DNA of 54,177 bases from Chloroflexota bacterium (GTDB lineage Bacteria; Chloroflexota; Limnocylindria; P2-11E). Shown one piece after another: positions 15,547 to 24,543 of this stretch. The notes under the pieces were generated by a model. The model was not told where the DNA came from. It saw only the letters and a list, made by a program, of their open reading frames with translations, and did not search any database. How positions within the stretch are numbered: the first letter of the stretch is position 1; every line of letters starts with the position of its first letter. The translations under genes were made by a program, and so were the position numbers. The DNA is taken from contig VBDQ01000071.1 of NCBI GenBank assembly GCA_005889075.1, forward strand, positions 1 to 54,177, in the 5' to 3' direction.

Positions 15547-16079
15547 TCGGCACGGCAGTCTCGCCGCCACGGCGCCGCCCGCTCTGGCTGGTCGCGGCGC
15601 TCACGTTCCTCTCCCTCAGCGTGTACTTGCCGATCTGGCTTGGCTTCACGTGGGCCGAGCTCAAGCGCGAGACCGGCGACGAGCGCATGCGGCCGGTCGG
15701 TCACGCGTTCTCGCTGTTCGTGCCCGGTTACGGCTACTGGCAGGTCCATCGCCACTTCCGTCTGATCCGCGACGTGCTCGCGCGAGCTGGAGGCACGGCC
15801 AAGGTCGATCCGCTCTCCGCGACGCTCGGGGTCGTCCTCTGGTCGTTCACCTTTCTGCATTACTCGAACGACCCGCTCTTCACCGTCTTGAATGTCGTCG
15901 AGCTCGCCGCCGCAACGATCGTCGTCGTCTATGGGCAGCGAGCGATGAACGACTACTGGCGCGCGCGCGGGACCCCGACCGAAGAGCGTGTGCTCGAGAC
16001 CGACTGGCTCGCGCTCGCCGCCGCGGCGATCTATTTCATCTTCAATCTCGTGGGCTACGTCACGGCGCCCACCGACTAA
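15543..16079 (+). CDS. Hypothetical membrane protein (DUF4234-like)
   Basis: About 178 residues with three or four membrane segments: PLWLVAALTFLSLSVYLPIW, a weaker central one (SATLGVVLWSFTFL), NVVELAAATIVVVYG and LALAAAAIYFIFNLVGYV. WAELKRETGD and the Gly/Tyr-rich PGYGYWQVHRHF recall DUF4234-type proteins. The first membrane helix is complete only if translation starts upstream of GTG 15621; CTG 15543, overlapping the previous TGA as CTGA, is the only NTG start that includes the whole leader. No known function. Confidence 0.7.
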   Translation: MIGTAVSPPRRRPLWLVAALTFLSLSVYLPIWLGFTWAELKRETGDERMRPVGHAFSLFVPGYGYWQVHRHFRLIRDVLARAGGTAKVDPLSATLGVVLWSFTFLHYSNDPLFTVLNVVELAAATIVVVYGQRAMNDYWRARGTPTEERVLETDWLALAAAAIYFIFNLVGYVTAPTD

Positions 16080-16089
16080 CATCCGCGTC

Positions 16090-16998
16090 CTGCAAAGACC
16101 CATCCTCGTCGTCGGCTCGCTCGCCTACGACGACGTGCAGACCCCGTTCGCGAGCCGCACCGAGGTCCTGGGGGGCGCCGCCTCATATTTCGCGCTCGCC
16201 GCGTCGATGTACGCACCCGTTCGCATGGTCGGAGTCGTCGGCGACGACTTTCGCGACGCCGATCTCGACCGGTTCCGGCGGCACGACATCGACGTGGACG
16301 GGATCGAACGCCGGGGAGGCCGCAGCTTCCGCTGGCTCGGGCGCTACGACTACGGCCTCAACGCCGCCGAAACGATCAACACCGACCTCGGCGTCTTCGG
16401 CGACTGGCGCCCGCACGTCCCGGCGCGATTTGCTGCGAGCGAGCTCGTCTTCCTCGCGAACATCCATCCGGAGATCCAGCTCCTCACGCTCGAGCAGATG
16501 CGAAAGCCTGCGCTCGTCGCGCTCGACACGATGAACTTCTGGATCGAGAAGGAGCGTGACGCCCTCGTGAGAGTCATCGGCAGGGTGGATGTCGTGAGCG
16601 TCAACGAAGCGGAGGTGCGGCAGCTGGCCGACACCCACAGCGTCTTTCGGGCGGCGAAGAAGGTCCTGGCGCTGGGCCCGCGTGCGGTGGTGGTGAAGCG
16701 CGCCGAGTACGGCGCGGTCCTGCTGACGAGCGACCGCGCGTTCTGGACGCCGGCCTACCCGCTGGAAGAGGTCCGCGATCCGACGGGCGCCGGTGATGCG
16801 TTCGCCGGAGGCTTCATCGGTCACCTTGCGACCTGCCCCGTGATCGACGACGCGACGCTTCGCCGGGCGATGCTGCACGGGACGGTCTGCGCCTCATTCG
16901 CGGTCGAGGATTTCAGTGTTGACGGTATCGAGCGGGCCGACGCAGAGACCGCCCAAGCGCGCGTCCGCGAGCTCGAGACGCTCGCAACGGCAGGCTAG
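16090..16998 (+). CDS. PfkB-family carbohydrate kinase
   Basis: The roughly 302-residue protein has the ribokinase fold. It opens with ILVVGSLAYDDVQTPF and LGGAASYFALAAS (substrate-binding GG). VVGDDFRDADLDRFR follows. The C-terminal anion hole and catalytic base are in DPTGAGDAFAGGF, and VVVKRAEYGAVL precedes them. The sugar or nucleoside substrate cannot be named. No ATG or GTG precedes the conserved start; CTG 16090 is chosen, 11 bases after the preceding stop, and this is tentative. Confidence 0.88.
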   Translation: MQRPILVVGSLAYDDVQTPFASRTEVLGGAASYFALAASMYAPVRMVGVVGDDFRDADLDRFRRHDIDVDGIERRGGRSFRWLGRYDYGLNAAETINTDLGVFGDWRPHVPARFAASELVFLANIHPEIQLLTLEQMRKPALVALDTMNFWIEKERDALVRVIGRVDVVSVNEAEVRQLADTHSVFRAAKKVLALGPRAVVVKRAEYGAVLLTSDRAFWTPAYPLEEVRDPTGAGDAFAGGFIGHLATCPVIDDATLRRAMLHGTVCASFAVEDFSVDGIERADAETAQARVRELETLATAG

Positions 16999-16999
16999 A

Positions 17000-17028
17000 G
17001 GGAACCGCTCGTCGGCACGGTTGTACGG
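17000..17028 (+). promoter_or_regulatory. ECF-type promoter upstream of the sigma factor gene
   Basis: GGGAACC (17000-17006), 13 bases, then GTTGTACGG (17020-17028), ending three bases before the GTG start. The same two boxes with identical spacing recur at 18379-18407. GGAAC at -35 is the hallmark of ECF sigma promoters, and the placement suggests autoregulation. Confidence 0.75.
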
Positions 17029-17031
17029 ACA

Positions 17032-17613
17032 GTGAGGACCGACTCCGCGGAGGGCCGGACGGAGGACGCCGTACTCGTGGAACGCGCACAGCATGGTGAC
17101 GCAGACGCCTACGGAGAGCTCGTGAGGCGCTATCAGGCCGTCGCCACGCGAACCGCGTACGTGATCACCGGCGCGACGGCGGACGCCGAAGAGGCCGCGC
17201 AGGACGGCTTCACGAAGGCCTACTTCGCGCTCGACCGTTTCCGTGCGGGGGCGCCGTTCCGCCCGTGGCTGCTGCGGATCGTCGCCAACGAGGCCAAGAA
17301 CCGCCGCAAGGCGGCCGGCCGCCGTCCGACGGTCGATCTCAGCGTCGCCGAGGATCGCCCCTCGGGTGACACGGCCCTGTCGCCCGAGGCGGCGGCCTTG
17401 GCGAGCGAACGAAGGGAATCGGTGCTCACGGCGTTACGACAGCTGCGTGAGGAGGATCGTCTGGTCATCGCATACCGATACTTCTTCGAGCTCTCGGAGG
17501 CGGAGATGGCCGATGCGCTCGGCGTCGCCAAAGGCACCGTGAAATCGCGCCTCTCGCGGGCGATCGCGCGGCTGCGTCAGCTTGCTGCGGGCGAGGTGCG
17601 CCTCGATGGCTGA
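17032..17613 (+). CDS. ECF-type RNA polymerase sigma factor
   Basis: The 193-residue protein has region 2 (VERAQHGDADAYGELVRRYQ, EEAAQDGFTKAYFALDRFR, PWLLRIVANEAKNRRKA) and region 4 (ALRQLREEDRLVIAYRYFFE, LSEAEMADALGVAKGTVKSR, LSRAIARLRQL). Region 1 and region 3 are absent, defining an ECF sigma. A GGAACC/GTTGTACGG promoter lies directly before it. It overlaps the anti-sigma gene by eight bases. Confidence 0.95.
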   Translation: MRTDSAEGRTEDAVLVERAQHGDADAYGELVRRYQAVATRTAYVITGATADAEEAAQDGFTKAYFALDRFRAGAPFRPWLLRIVANEAKNRRKAAGRRPTVDLSVAEDRPSGDTALSPEAAALASERRESVLTALRQLREEDRLVIAYRYFFELSEAEMADALGVAKGTVKSRLSRAIARLRQLAAGEVRLDG

Positions 17614-18379
17614 GCTGGACGATCGCGAGCTCGAGCGAACGCTCGGTGAGCTCGGCGAGCGGCTCGCCTATCCAAGAGCCGACCTGTGGCCGGCGGTGCG
17701 GCAGCGGATCTTGCGAGGGCCATCCCGAAGGCTGTGGGCTTGGCCTCGCTTGGCGCCGGTCGCCGTGACGCTCGGCGTGATCCTCTTGGTCGTGCTCGCG
17801 CTGAGCCCGGCGGGGATCCGGATCTTTAGCCTCCCGGGCGTTCAGATCTTTCAATCCAAGGCGACGCCATCTCCCGCGCCGAAGCCCACCGCATCCGCGG
17901 CCCTCACCTTCGGCATCCCCACGACGCTCGACCAGGCGCGCCGCGAGGGCTCGGGGGTGATCCTCGCGCCGACCGATCCCGCGCTCGGAGCTCCAGACGA
18001 GGTCTACATCGATGGCGCCTCGACGCTCAAGCGCGTGACACTCGTGTATCGCTCGCGACCGGGGATCCCCGTGTCCGCAACGGTCGGCGCCAGCGCCCTC
18101 GTCACCGAGTTCCTGGGAACGGTCGACCAGAACGTGATGGGAAAGGTGGTCGGGCCCGACACCACCCTCGAGCAAGTCACGGTCGATGGGGCGCAGGGGT
18201 TCTGGCTCGCGGGGGCGCCGCACCAGTTCTTCTACCGGGACGCGTATGGGAACTTCATCCAGGAGACCCTGCGGCTAGCGGAAAACACCCTCATCTGGGA
18301 GCGGAACGGCACGATCTACCGCCTCGAGGCTCAGGTCTCGAAGGTGGATGCGCTGAGGATCGCCGCGACCTTCCGCTAG
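17606..18379 (+). CDS. Anti-sigma factor-like membrane protein
   Basis: The 257-residue protein has a cytoplasmic N-terminal helical part (DDRELERTLGELGERLAYPR), one membrane segment at about 46-66 (APVAVTLGVILLVVLALSP) and a secreted C-terminal domain with a Pro/Ala/Thr linker and a beta-rich region (DEVYIDGASTL, VTVDGAQGFWLAGAPHQFFY). A zinc-binding HxxxCxxC motif is absent. The position overlapping the ECF sigma stop and the topology make it the probable anti-sigma. Signal is unknown. Confidence 0.8.
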   Translation: MAELDDRELERTLGELGERLAYPRADLWPAVRQRILRGPSRRLWAWPRLAPVAVTLGVILLVVLALSPAGIRIFSLPGVQIFQSKATPSPAPKPTASAALTFGIPTTLDQARREGSGVILAPTDPALGAPDEVYIDGASTLKRVTLVYRSRPGIPVSATVGASALVTEFLGTVDQNVMGKVVGPDTTLEQVTVDGAQGFWLAGAPHQFFYRDAYGNFIQETLRLAENTLIWERNGTIYRLEAQVSKVDALRIAATFR

Positions 18380-18407
18380 GGAACCTTCGCGCGAAAGCGT
18401 TGTACGG
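18379..18407 (+). promoter_or_regulatory. Second ECF-type promoter, upstream of the lipoprotein gene
   Basis: GGGAACC (18379-18385), 13 bases, GTTGTACGG (18399-18407). It matches the promoter of the sigma gene in both boxes and spacing and ends three or six bases before the possible starts (GTG 18411, ATG 18414). Confidence 0.75.
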
Positions 18408-18413
18408 AGGGTG

Positions 18414-19591
18414 ATGGCAGCAGCGTTGCGCCTAGCCACGGCCGCCCTGCTCCTCGCATCGTGCGCTGGGGCGGGCCAAGCCCCGTCCGCGTCGGCGGCC
18501 GGCGACGAGCTCGTCGTCAGAACCGCCCGTGACATCCAGGTCCGCGACGCGAAGGGTGATCTCTTGCGCTCCTTTGGCCGCGCCGTCGCGGCTCCAGACG
18601 GATCCAGGTACTACGCGTTCGACGGCGCAAGCCCTGCCGCACTGCAGTTGATCGAGGGCCGAACGGCCGGTGGCTTGTGCTCGTCGGACCGTCCGGCGAG
18701 AGAAGCCGATTCGCCGTCGTGGACACGGGTCTCCTCAAGGTCGCCGCCGACGTCGACGTCGCGGGTGCCTTCACCTATGACGCGATCAGCGACGACGGAA
18801 CCTCCCTGTATCTGATCGAGCGGATCGGAGCGAAGGCCGCGCAGGCGCTGGTCGGCGTGAACCCCGCCTACGCCTATCGCGTCCGGGTCTACGACGTCCC
18901 ATCCGCGAAGCTCTCGGAGACGCTGGTCGTCGACGTGAAGCTCGCCGCGCAGACAAATGGCGACAACGCCGAGACGCGCATCGACGGCATCATGAACGGG
19001 ATCTACCAGTCGTCGGTCCCGAGCCGCGATGGGCAATGGAACTTCAGCTTCTACTACAACCCCCACCGCGGGCCCTTCATCCACGTGCTGCACCTCAACA
19101 CGCGGAGCGCGTTCTGCATCCTCGATCTGCCGATCGTCGCGAACGGCTACGACAAGCGCTTGCAGTGGTCCCTGGCCCTGGCGCCGTCCGGAGCGACGCT
19201 CTACGCGTCAAACGGCGCGCTCGGGCTCGTCTCAGCCATCGACGCGACCACACTGAAGGTGCGGAACTCCGCGACCATCGCGGGTCTTCCCGCCACCACC
19301 GCGGGGCCGTCGCGGACGACCGCGAGCTCGGTCCTATCGCGAGACGGCCGGAAGCTGTACTTCCCGGCCGAGCGGGGCGTCGCCCTGGTCGACACGAACG
19401 ACTTCAGCCTTCGTGGGCTGTTCCTCACCGACCGGACCATCGCCAGCGTTTCGCTCAGCCCGGATAGCCGTCGCCTCTACGCGATGTCGGACGACGGCAC
19501 CGTGACGGTCGCCGACGCGAACACGGGCCGCGAGCTCAGCGAGTTCACCACCCGTGACGCGACCGCGCTCCTGCGCGTAGACGCGCGCTAG
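18414..19591 (+). pseudogene. Secreted lipoprotein with YncE-like beta-propeller, frameshifted
   Basis: The first frame has a lipoprotein signal (lipobox LASC) and runs through LRSFGRAVAAPDGSRYYAFD and LQLIEG; from about 18660 the homologous product continues in another frame (NGRWLVLVGPSGERSRFAVV) to TAG 19591. The second part has repeated propeller blades (LAPSGATLYASNGALGLVSA, SRDGRKLYFPAERGVALVDT, SPDSRRLYAMSDDGTVTVAD). One indel at about 18655-18675 separates the halves. It may be a real lesion or a sequencing error. The ECF promoter before it suggests it is a sigma target; two-codon GTG/ATG start. Confidence 0.75.
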
Positions 19592-19658
19592 GGGCGGCGC
19601 CTCCGCGAAATCGCTTGCGTACGGCGGAAAGCCTGTTCCACGACTCGCCTCTGCGCGG

Positions 19659-19665
19659 TATAGAT
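19659..19665 (+). promoter_or_regulatory. TATAGAT -10-like box upstream of the solute-binding protein
   Basis: TATAGAT lies 14 bases before the AGGAGG Shine-Dalgarno at 19680-19685. No clear -35 partner is present. It may drive the sugar-binding lipoprotein gene. Confidence 0.35.
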
Positions 19666-19690
19666 TCCGAGAAGCGCGCAGGAGGTGGAT

Positions 19691-20912
19691 GTGAAAAAGG
19701 AGCAAGCAAGCAATCTCGTCAGTCGACGAACCCTGCTGAAGGGAGCGGCGGCCGCGGCGACGGCGCCCATGCTCGCCGCGTGCATCGGACAGCAAAGCCC
19801 CGGCCCGGGTGGTGGGGTGAGCGCCGCGCCGAGCGCGGCCGCGTCGATCGGCGCCCGACCGAAGCTCAGCGGCAATCTCAACATCCTCCAGTGGAGCCAC
19901 TTCGTCCCGGACTTCGACACGTATCTCGATGGATGGGCGAAGAAGTGGGGCGACACCAACGGCGTCAAGGTCACGATCGACCGCATCCCGCAGGCCGATC
20001 TCCCAGCGCGATTCGCCGCTGAGGTCTCTGCGAAGTCGGGTCACGACCTCGTCGCGCACTTCGCCAACGGTCTGCCGGCGCTGTTCAAGGACTCCCTTGT
20101 CGACGTGACCGACATCGCGAACCGCGCCGCGGACAAGTACGGCGGGTGGATCCCGGCGGGCGAGGCGATCGGGAAGGTCGGGGGTAAGTGGTACGGGTTC
20201 CCGGACTTCCTCGTCCCATTCCTCTCGTCCTGGCGAACCGACGTCTGGAAGAGCCCGGCGGTCGGCTACACCAAGGACCACCTCGAGACGTGGCAGGATC
20301 TCCTCGATTTCTCGCCGAAGCTGAAGGCGGCCGGGAATCCCGTGGGGTGTGCGGTGTCGCAGACCTCGGACGCAGAGCACACCTGGCGTTCGCTGATGTG
20401 GTCGAACGGAGCGTACGAGTTCAGCAAGGACGGGAAGACCGTCACGATCGACAGCCCCGAGACGCGGACGGTCCTGAATTTCGCGAAGAACCTGTACGCG
20501 AACATGGAGAACTCCGTGCTTTCGTGGGCCGATGTCGACAACAACACGTATCTTCAATCGGGTAAGGGCTCGTGGATCTACAACCCGATCAGCGCGTACC
20601 GCACGATCGAGAGCCAGAACGCGGCGCTCGCGGCGAAGATCGCCGTCGACAACCCGCTCAAGGGCACCAAGGACCAGATCGCCTCGATCCAGTTCACGGT
20701 CTACGGGATCTGGAACTTCTCCAAGAACATCGACGCGGCACGCTGGTTCCTCATCGACTACAGCGACGACTGGCCGGCTCAACGACGCCCTCAACAACCA
20801 CCACATCACCGACATGTTCGCGAACTTCATCACCGGCAAGAAGTCGATCGACGACACCATTGCCGACGCCAAGAAGCGGCTTCAGGACTCGCTCACGAAG
20901 TTTCCGGTGTAG
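19691..20912 (+). pseudogene. Extracellular sugar-binding protein of an ABC transporter, frameshifted near its end
   Basis: The protein carries a Tat signal with lipobox (SRRTLLKGAAAAATAPMLAACIG) and a type 1 solute-binding fold (NILQWSHFVPDFDTYLDGWA, VDVTDIA, KWYGFPDFLVPFLSSWRTDV, ETWQDLL, WIYNPISAY). At about 20770 the frame breaks: after FLIDYSDDWPA the true C-terminus continues in another frame as LNDALNNHHITDMFANFITG and ends TFPV-like at TAG 20912. Joined length is about 407. GTG 19691 follows AGGAGG by five bases. It faces the two permease genes on the opposite strand, its likely partners. No ATPase gene is nearby. Confidence 0.8.
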
Positions 20913-20952
20913 ATCCCAAGCTGCGAACCCGCGACGCGGGTGGGGAGAAGAG

Positions 20953-20977
20953 GAGGCCGGGCCAAAAGCCCGGCCTC
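20953..20977. terminator. Bidirectional hairpin between convergent transporter genes
   Basis: GAGGCCGGGC (20953-20962) pairs perfectly with GCCCGGCCTC (20968-20977) around CAAAA. It lies between the stop of the solute-binding protein and the stop of the minus-strand permease, where a terminator serving both strands is expected. No long U-tract follows on either strand. Confidence 0.75.
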
Positions 20978-20999
20978 TCCGCGGTTCGCTTCGCAAGAC

Positions 21000-21881
21000 C
21001 TACTTCAATGCGCCGCCGGTGATCCCGCGGACGAACGTGTCCATGAAGAGGTTGTAGACGATGGCCACGGGGATCGAGACGATCAGCGCACCGGCCATCA
21101 GCGAGCCCCAGAAGAAGACGTCGCCACGAATCAGATCGGTGACCACGCCGAGCGTGATCATCTTCTGGTCCGAGCTCGAGACGAACGTAAGGGCGTAGAC
21201 GTACTCCTGCATCGCCAGCGTGAATGCGAAGATGCAGATCGTCAGGATGCCCGGCACCGAGAGCGGCAGCACGATCCGGAACATCGCGCCCAGGCGGCTG
21301 CATCCGTCGACGCGCGCCGCCTCGGTGATCTCGCGCGGCACGTTCTTGAAGAAGCCCATGAGCAGCCAGGTGCAGAACGGGATCGTGAACGTCGGGTAGA
21401 CCAGCGCGAGGGACCATTTGTCGTTCACGAGCCCAAAGCCGACGACGAGCTGCGAGAGTGGCAGGAAGAGCAGTGTCGGCGGCACGAGGTAGGTGAGGAA
21501 GATGCCCATCCCGAGCGACCCGGACCCGGGGAACTGTGACCGCGCCAGCACGTACGCGGCGGGGACGCAGATGACCACGGTGATGACCACCACTGCGAGT
21601 CCGACCTCGCCGGTATTGAGGACCCAGGTGCTGAAGTTCGTTCTCTCGAACAGGTACTGCACCTGGTCGAGCGTGGGAGCGAGTTGGAAGAGGAGCGGAT
21701 TGTTCTGGAGGTTGTAGAGGTCGTTCACCTGCTTGAACGTGGTGAGGAACATCCAATAGACCGGGAAGCAGGCGAAGATGATGAAGAGGCTGAGCACGAA
21801 CCAGAAGAGGACCTGGCCGCGGAGCTTCCGTAGCCGGAAGGCGGTCGAGTGCTGGACTCGGGCCTGCGTGAGGACGGCCAT
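21000..21881 (-). CDS. Sugar ABC transporter permease, MalG-like
   Basis: The 293-residue integral membrane protein has six predicted membrane segments (for example LFWFVLSLFIIFACFPVYWM, VVVITVVICVPAAYVLA, IFLTYLVPPTLLFLP). The EAA loop, which docks on the transporter ATPase, reads EITEAARVDGCSRLGAMFRI. It belongs to the MalG/binding-protein-dependent carbohydrate uptake type. It overlaps the upstream MalF-like permease by one base. The solute-binding protein lies convergently. Confidence 0.93.
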   Translation of the reverse strand: MAVLTQARVQHSTAFRLRKLRGQVLFWFVLSLFIIFACFPVYWMFLTTFKQVNDLYNLQNNPLLFQLAPTLDQVQYLFERTNFSTWVLNTGEVGLAVVVITVVICVPAAYVLARSQFPGSGSLGMGIFLTYLVPPTLLFLPLSQLVVGFGLVNDKWSLALVYPTFTIPFCTWLLMGFFKNVPREITEAARVDGCSRLGAMFRIVLPLSVPGILTICIFAFTLAMQEYVYALTFVSSSDQKMITLGVVTDLIRGDVFFWGSLMAGALIVSIPVAIVYNLFMDTFVRGITGGALK

Positions 21882-22825
21882 CAGTCGAGCGTCCTCGCTT
21901 TGAGGTTACGAAGGATGACGATGGCGCCCACGAGCATGACCGGGAAGAGGAAGAGCGACATCGTGGCGCCCCGGCCGAGCGATCCCGCGACGACGCCCGT
22001 CTGGAACGCATACGAGGCGATGACGTGCGTCGCATCCACGGGGTTGCCTCTCGTCATGAGCCAGACAACGGTCATGTCGGTGAAGGTGAACACGAGCGAG
22101 AAGAGCAGCGCGATGTAGAGGATCGGCGCGATGATCGGGACCATCACTTTGCGCCAGCGAACGAGCCAGCTCGCCCCGTCGAGGCTCGCGGCCTCGATGA
22201 TCTCCTGCGGCACGGCGCTGATGCCGGCGGTGAGCACGATGGCGGTGAACGGCAGATTTCGCCACACGTTCACCAGGATGATCGAGAACATCGCCGGGTA
22301 CTCCTCGCCGAGCCAGTTCGGCCCCTGCGTGAGCAGCCCGGCATGAACGAGCACCCAGTTGATCACGCTGTAGGTGGGATTGAGCATCCACGTCCACGCC
22401 ATGGCGCCGATGGCGATCGGGATCGTGAACGGGATCATGATCAGCGCACGCGCGATTCGTCGTCCACGGAACTTCCTGAGGAGCAGGAACGCCAGGATCG
22501 TGCCGAGGACCATCTGAAGCGCCTGCGACGTGAGAGTGAAGATGAACGTGTTGATGAGAGCACGGCGGAAGATCCCGTCGTCGAGCACCGCCACAAGGTT
22601 CGTGAGGCCGGTGAAGTTCGCGATTGGATGGGCCACGGTCGCGTTGCTGACGGTGAACCAGAGCGCGATCGCGAACGGATATCCGACGAGCAGGACGATG
22701 TACGCGACAGCTGGGGCAACGAGGACGTAGCCGAAGACCTTCTCGCTGTCGAGAAAGTGGCCGATCCAGCCACCCGTCGCGCGGAATCCAACGGATCGGG
22801 TCCGAGCGACTTCGGCCACGTCCAA
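21881..22825 (-). CDS. Sugar ABC transporter permease, MalF-like
   Basis: The 314-residue protein has six membrane segments, starting VFGYVLVAPAVAYIVLLVGY, and the EAA loop EIIEAASLDGASWLVRWRKV. The N-terminal length and short first loop fit the UgpA/MalF branch. It is the first gene of the minus-strand pair with the MalG-like permease. The substrate is probably an oligosaccharide or sugar phosphate, but nothing in the sequence names it. Confidence 0.93.
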   Translation of the reverse strand: MDVAEVARTRSVGFRATGGWIGHFLDSEKVFGYVLVAPAVAYIVLLVGYPFAIALWFTVSNATVAHPIANFTGLTNLVAVLDDGIFRRALINTFIFTLTSQALQMVLGTILAFLLLRKFRGRRIARALIMIPFTIPIAIGAMAWTWMLNPTYSVINWVLVHAGLLTQGPNWLGEEYPAMFSIILVNVWRNLPFTAIVLTAGISAVPQEIIEAASLDGASWLVRWRKVMVPIIAPILYIALLFSLVFTFTDMTVVWLMTRGNPVDATHVIASYAFQTGVVAGSLGRGATMSLFLFPVMLVGAIVILRNLKARTLD

Positions 22826-22847
22826 AAGGTTACCGGGTGCTACCCGC

Positions 22848-22853
22848 TAGACT
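22848..22853 (+). promoter_or_regulatory. TAGACT box upstream of tRNA-Pro(CGG)
   Basis: TAGACT ends 15 bases before the mature tRNA 5' end and matches the boxes at 4695, 24530 and 33301. It is the only promoter-like signal in the 43 bases between the permease start and the tRNA. Confidence 0.5.
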
Positions 22854-22868
22854 TCGTTGTTCACGCGG

Positions 22869-22941
22869 CGGGGTGTAGCGCAGTTGGCAGCGCGCAGCGT
22901 TCGGGACGCTGAGGCCGAGAGTTCAAGTCTCTCCACCCCGA
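22869..22941 (+). tRNA. tRNA-Pro (anticodon CGG)
   Basis: Acceptor CGGGGTG pairs with CACCCCG; D stem GCGC/GCGC; anticodon stem CAGCG/CGCTG encloses TTCGGGA with anticodon CGG; T stem GAGAG/CTCTC encloses TTCAAGT; discriminator A22941. CCA is not encoded. It is convergent with tRNA-Arg 42 bases downstream and is the second proline tRNA in this window. Confidence 0.97.
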
Positions 22942-22983
22942 CAGCCGCCGAGCGAGAGATCGCTCGCCGGAGCGCTTCTTCTG

Positions 22984-23056
22984 GGGGGCTGGTGGGAATC
23001 GAACCCACGACGCCCGCCTTAGGACGGCGGCGCTCTGTCCCCTGAGCTACAGCCCC
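22984..23056 (-). tRNA. tRNA-Arg (anticodon CCT)
   Basis: On the minus strand, acceptor GGGGCTG pairs with CAGCCCC, D stem GCTC/GAGC, anticodon stem CCGCC/GGCGG encloses GTCCTAA with anticodon CCT, and T stem GTGGG/CCCAC encloses TTCGATT. The discriminator reads C, which is unusual for arginine tRNAs; a miscount by one base at the G-run 22983-22988 is possible. Confidence 0.95.
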
Positions 23057-23114
23057 GCGCAAAGAACAGCGTACCGAGGCGTCACGGTGCTGACCATGCC
23101 TCACACTTTTTCCC

Positions 23115-23855
23115 GTGGTCACATCGCCTGCCGCGGGCGCGCGCCGCCGCCAAGGGTCCCTCGTGCTGCTCATCCCGGCAGTCCTCTTCGGCCTGCTCGT
23201 CACCGTGCAGTGGCGCTCGCAGAACGAGCGCAGTGAGCTGACGGTCCGCTACAACACCCCGCTCATCGACGCGGCGAACGCGCTCCAAAACGAGCAAAAC
23301 GACCTCAAAGCGCAGCTCGCCCAGCTGCGCGCCCGCCTGGATGAGATCCAGGGCAACGCGTCGACCCAGGGCGGAGCCGCTCGTGAGCTCCAGGCGCGGA
23401 TCGACGACCTCAAGGCGCGCGCCGGCCTCACGCCTCGCACCGGTGACGGAGTCGTGGTGCAGCTCGATGACGCGCGCAACGTCAGCGTGACCGCGCGAGA
23501 CCTCGACAGGTCCATCTGCCACTCGACCGACCTCACGGACATCGTGAACACCGCCTGGAAGGGAGGCGCCGAAGCGATCGCGATCAACGACGAGCGCATC
23601 GTCAACTCGTCGAGCGTGTACTGCGTCGGCTCGACCATCATGGTCAACGGCACTCTGATGTCGCCCCCGTTCAATGTCACGGTGATCGGATCGCAGAACG
23701 CGCTCCTCGGCGCCTTCGACGACCCGGGCCAGCTCCAGGACATCAAGCAGCGGCGCGACGTCCAGGGACTCGGCTTCCGGGTGACGCGCGCGGCCGCGCT
23801 GCATGTGCCGGCGTATACCGGCGCGCTCAACGTCCGTTACGGCACGCCGCACTAG
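23115..23855 (+). CDS. DUF881 family protein (first copy)
   Basis: The 246-residue protein has a short basic N-terminus, one membrane anchor (SLVLLIPAVLFGLLVTVQW), a coiled coil (about 50-95: ALQNEQNDLKAQLAQLRARL) and the DUF881 extracytoplasmic domain with GGAEAIAINDERIVNSSSVY and NGTLMSPPFNVTVIGSQ. DUF881 proteins occur beside division and envelope genes in Actinobacteria and Firmicutes, and their function is not established. GTG start. A second copy follows six bases downstream. Confidence 0.9.
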   Translation: MVTSPAAGARRRQGSLVLLIPAVLFGLLVTVQWRSQNERSELTVRYNTPLIDAANALQNEQNDLKAQLAQLRARLDEIQGNASTQGGAARELQARIDDLKARAGLTPRTGDGVVVQLDDARNVSVTARDLDRSICHSTDLTDIVNTAWKGGAEAIAINDERIVNSSSVYCVGSTIMVNGTLMSPPFNVTVIGSQNALLGAFDDPGQLQDIKQRRDVQGLGFRVTRAAALHVPAYTGALNVRYGTPH

Positions 23856-23861
23856 GTCCGA

Positions 23862-24515
23862 ATGCGCACCAATGCCGGCGCGATCTGGGTCACGGTCGTC
23901 GCGCTCTTCCTCGGCCTTGCTGCAGCGACGCAGTTCCGATCGCAGGACGTCTACTCGCGCAGCCTGAATCTCGAGACGCCGTCGTCACTGACGACGTTGA
24001 TCGCGAACCTCTCCGAGACGAACAACGAGCTCCGCGCCGAGATCTTCGACCTTCGGCGGGACGCCGACAACGCGCAGAACGAGGTCGCGAGCGGTCGGGG
24101 AACGTTGACCGAGGGGCAGCGCCAGCTGCAGCAGCTCCGCGTGTTCAGCGCGGAGAGCGCGGTCGCAGGTCCAGGGATCGTGATCCGCATCGAGGGCGCA
24201 TTCGACGAGCGGGCGATGTCAGACCTCGTGAACGAGCTGCGGAACGCGGGTGCTGAGGCGATCGGCATCAACGAGATGCGCGTCGGCCCGCGAAGCTTCT
24301 TCACCGGAACACCGGACCATGCGATCGGCGTTGACGGCCGCCCGCTGCGTGGGCCCTGGATCGTGCGTGCGATCGGCGCAGAGGATGTCGTGTTCGTAGC
24401 GATGACGAGGACCGGCGGGATCATCGGGCAGTTCGAGCTCATCTACCGGAGCACGCGTTTCGACGTCGGCAAGGAGAGCAGCCTCGACCTTCCCGCCTTC
24501 GTGGCGTCCAAATAG
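23862..24515 (+). CDS. DUF881 family protein (second copy)
   Basis: The 217-residue paralog has the same plan: membrane anchor ([19 protein letters not shown]), coiled coil ([20 protein letters not shown]) and the DUF881 core ([45 protein letters not shown]). The tandem arrangement with the preceding gene (6-base gap) is typical of the family. The C-terminus ends ASK. Function is not established. Confidence 0.9.
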   Translation: MRTNAGAIWVTVVALFLGLAAATQFRSQDVYSRSLNLETPSSLTTLIANLSETNNELRAEIFDLRRDADNAQNEVASGRGTLTEGQRQLQQLRVFSAESAVAGPGIVIRIEGAFDERAMSDLVNELRNAGAEAIGINEMRVGPRSFFTGTPDHAIGVDGRPLRGPWIVRAIGAEDVVFVAMTRTGGIIGQFELIYRSTRFDVGKESSLDLPAFVASK

Positions 24516-24529
24516 GCCCGCCTCGCCCT

Positions 24530-24535
24530 TAGACT
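24530..24535 (+). promoter_or_regulatory. TAGACT -10-like box before the DUF951 gene
   Basis: TAGACT ends eight bases before ATG 24544. With no Shine-Dalgarno in between, initiation at or next to the A of ATG would give a leaderless mRNA. Confidence 0.5.
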
Positions 24536-24543
24536 TCGCGCCG

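Noticed and set aside
19592-19625. Third ECF promoter upstream of the sugar-binding protein
   Set aside because: A GTACGG is present, but there is no GGAACC box at the right spacing.
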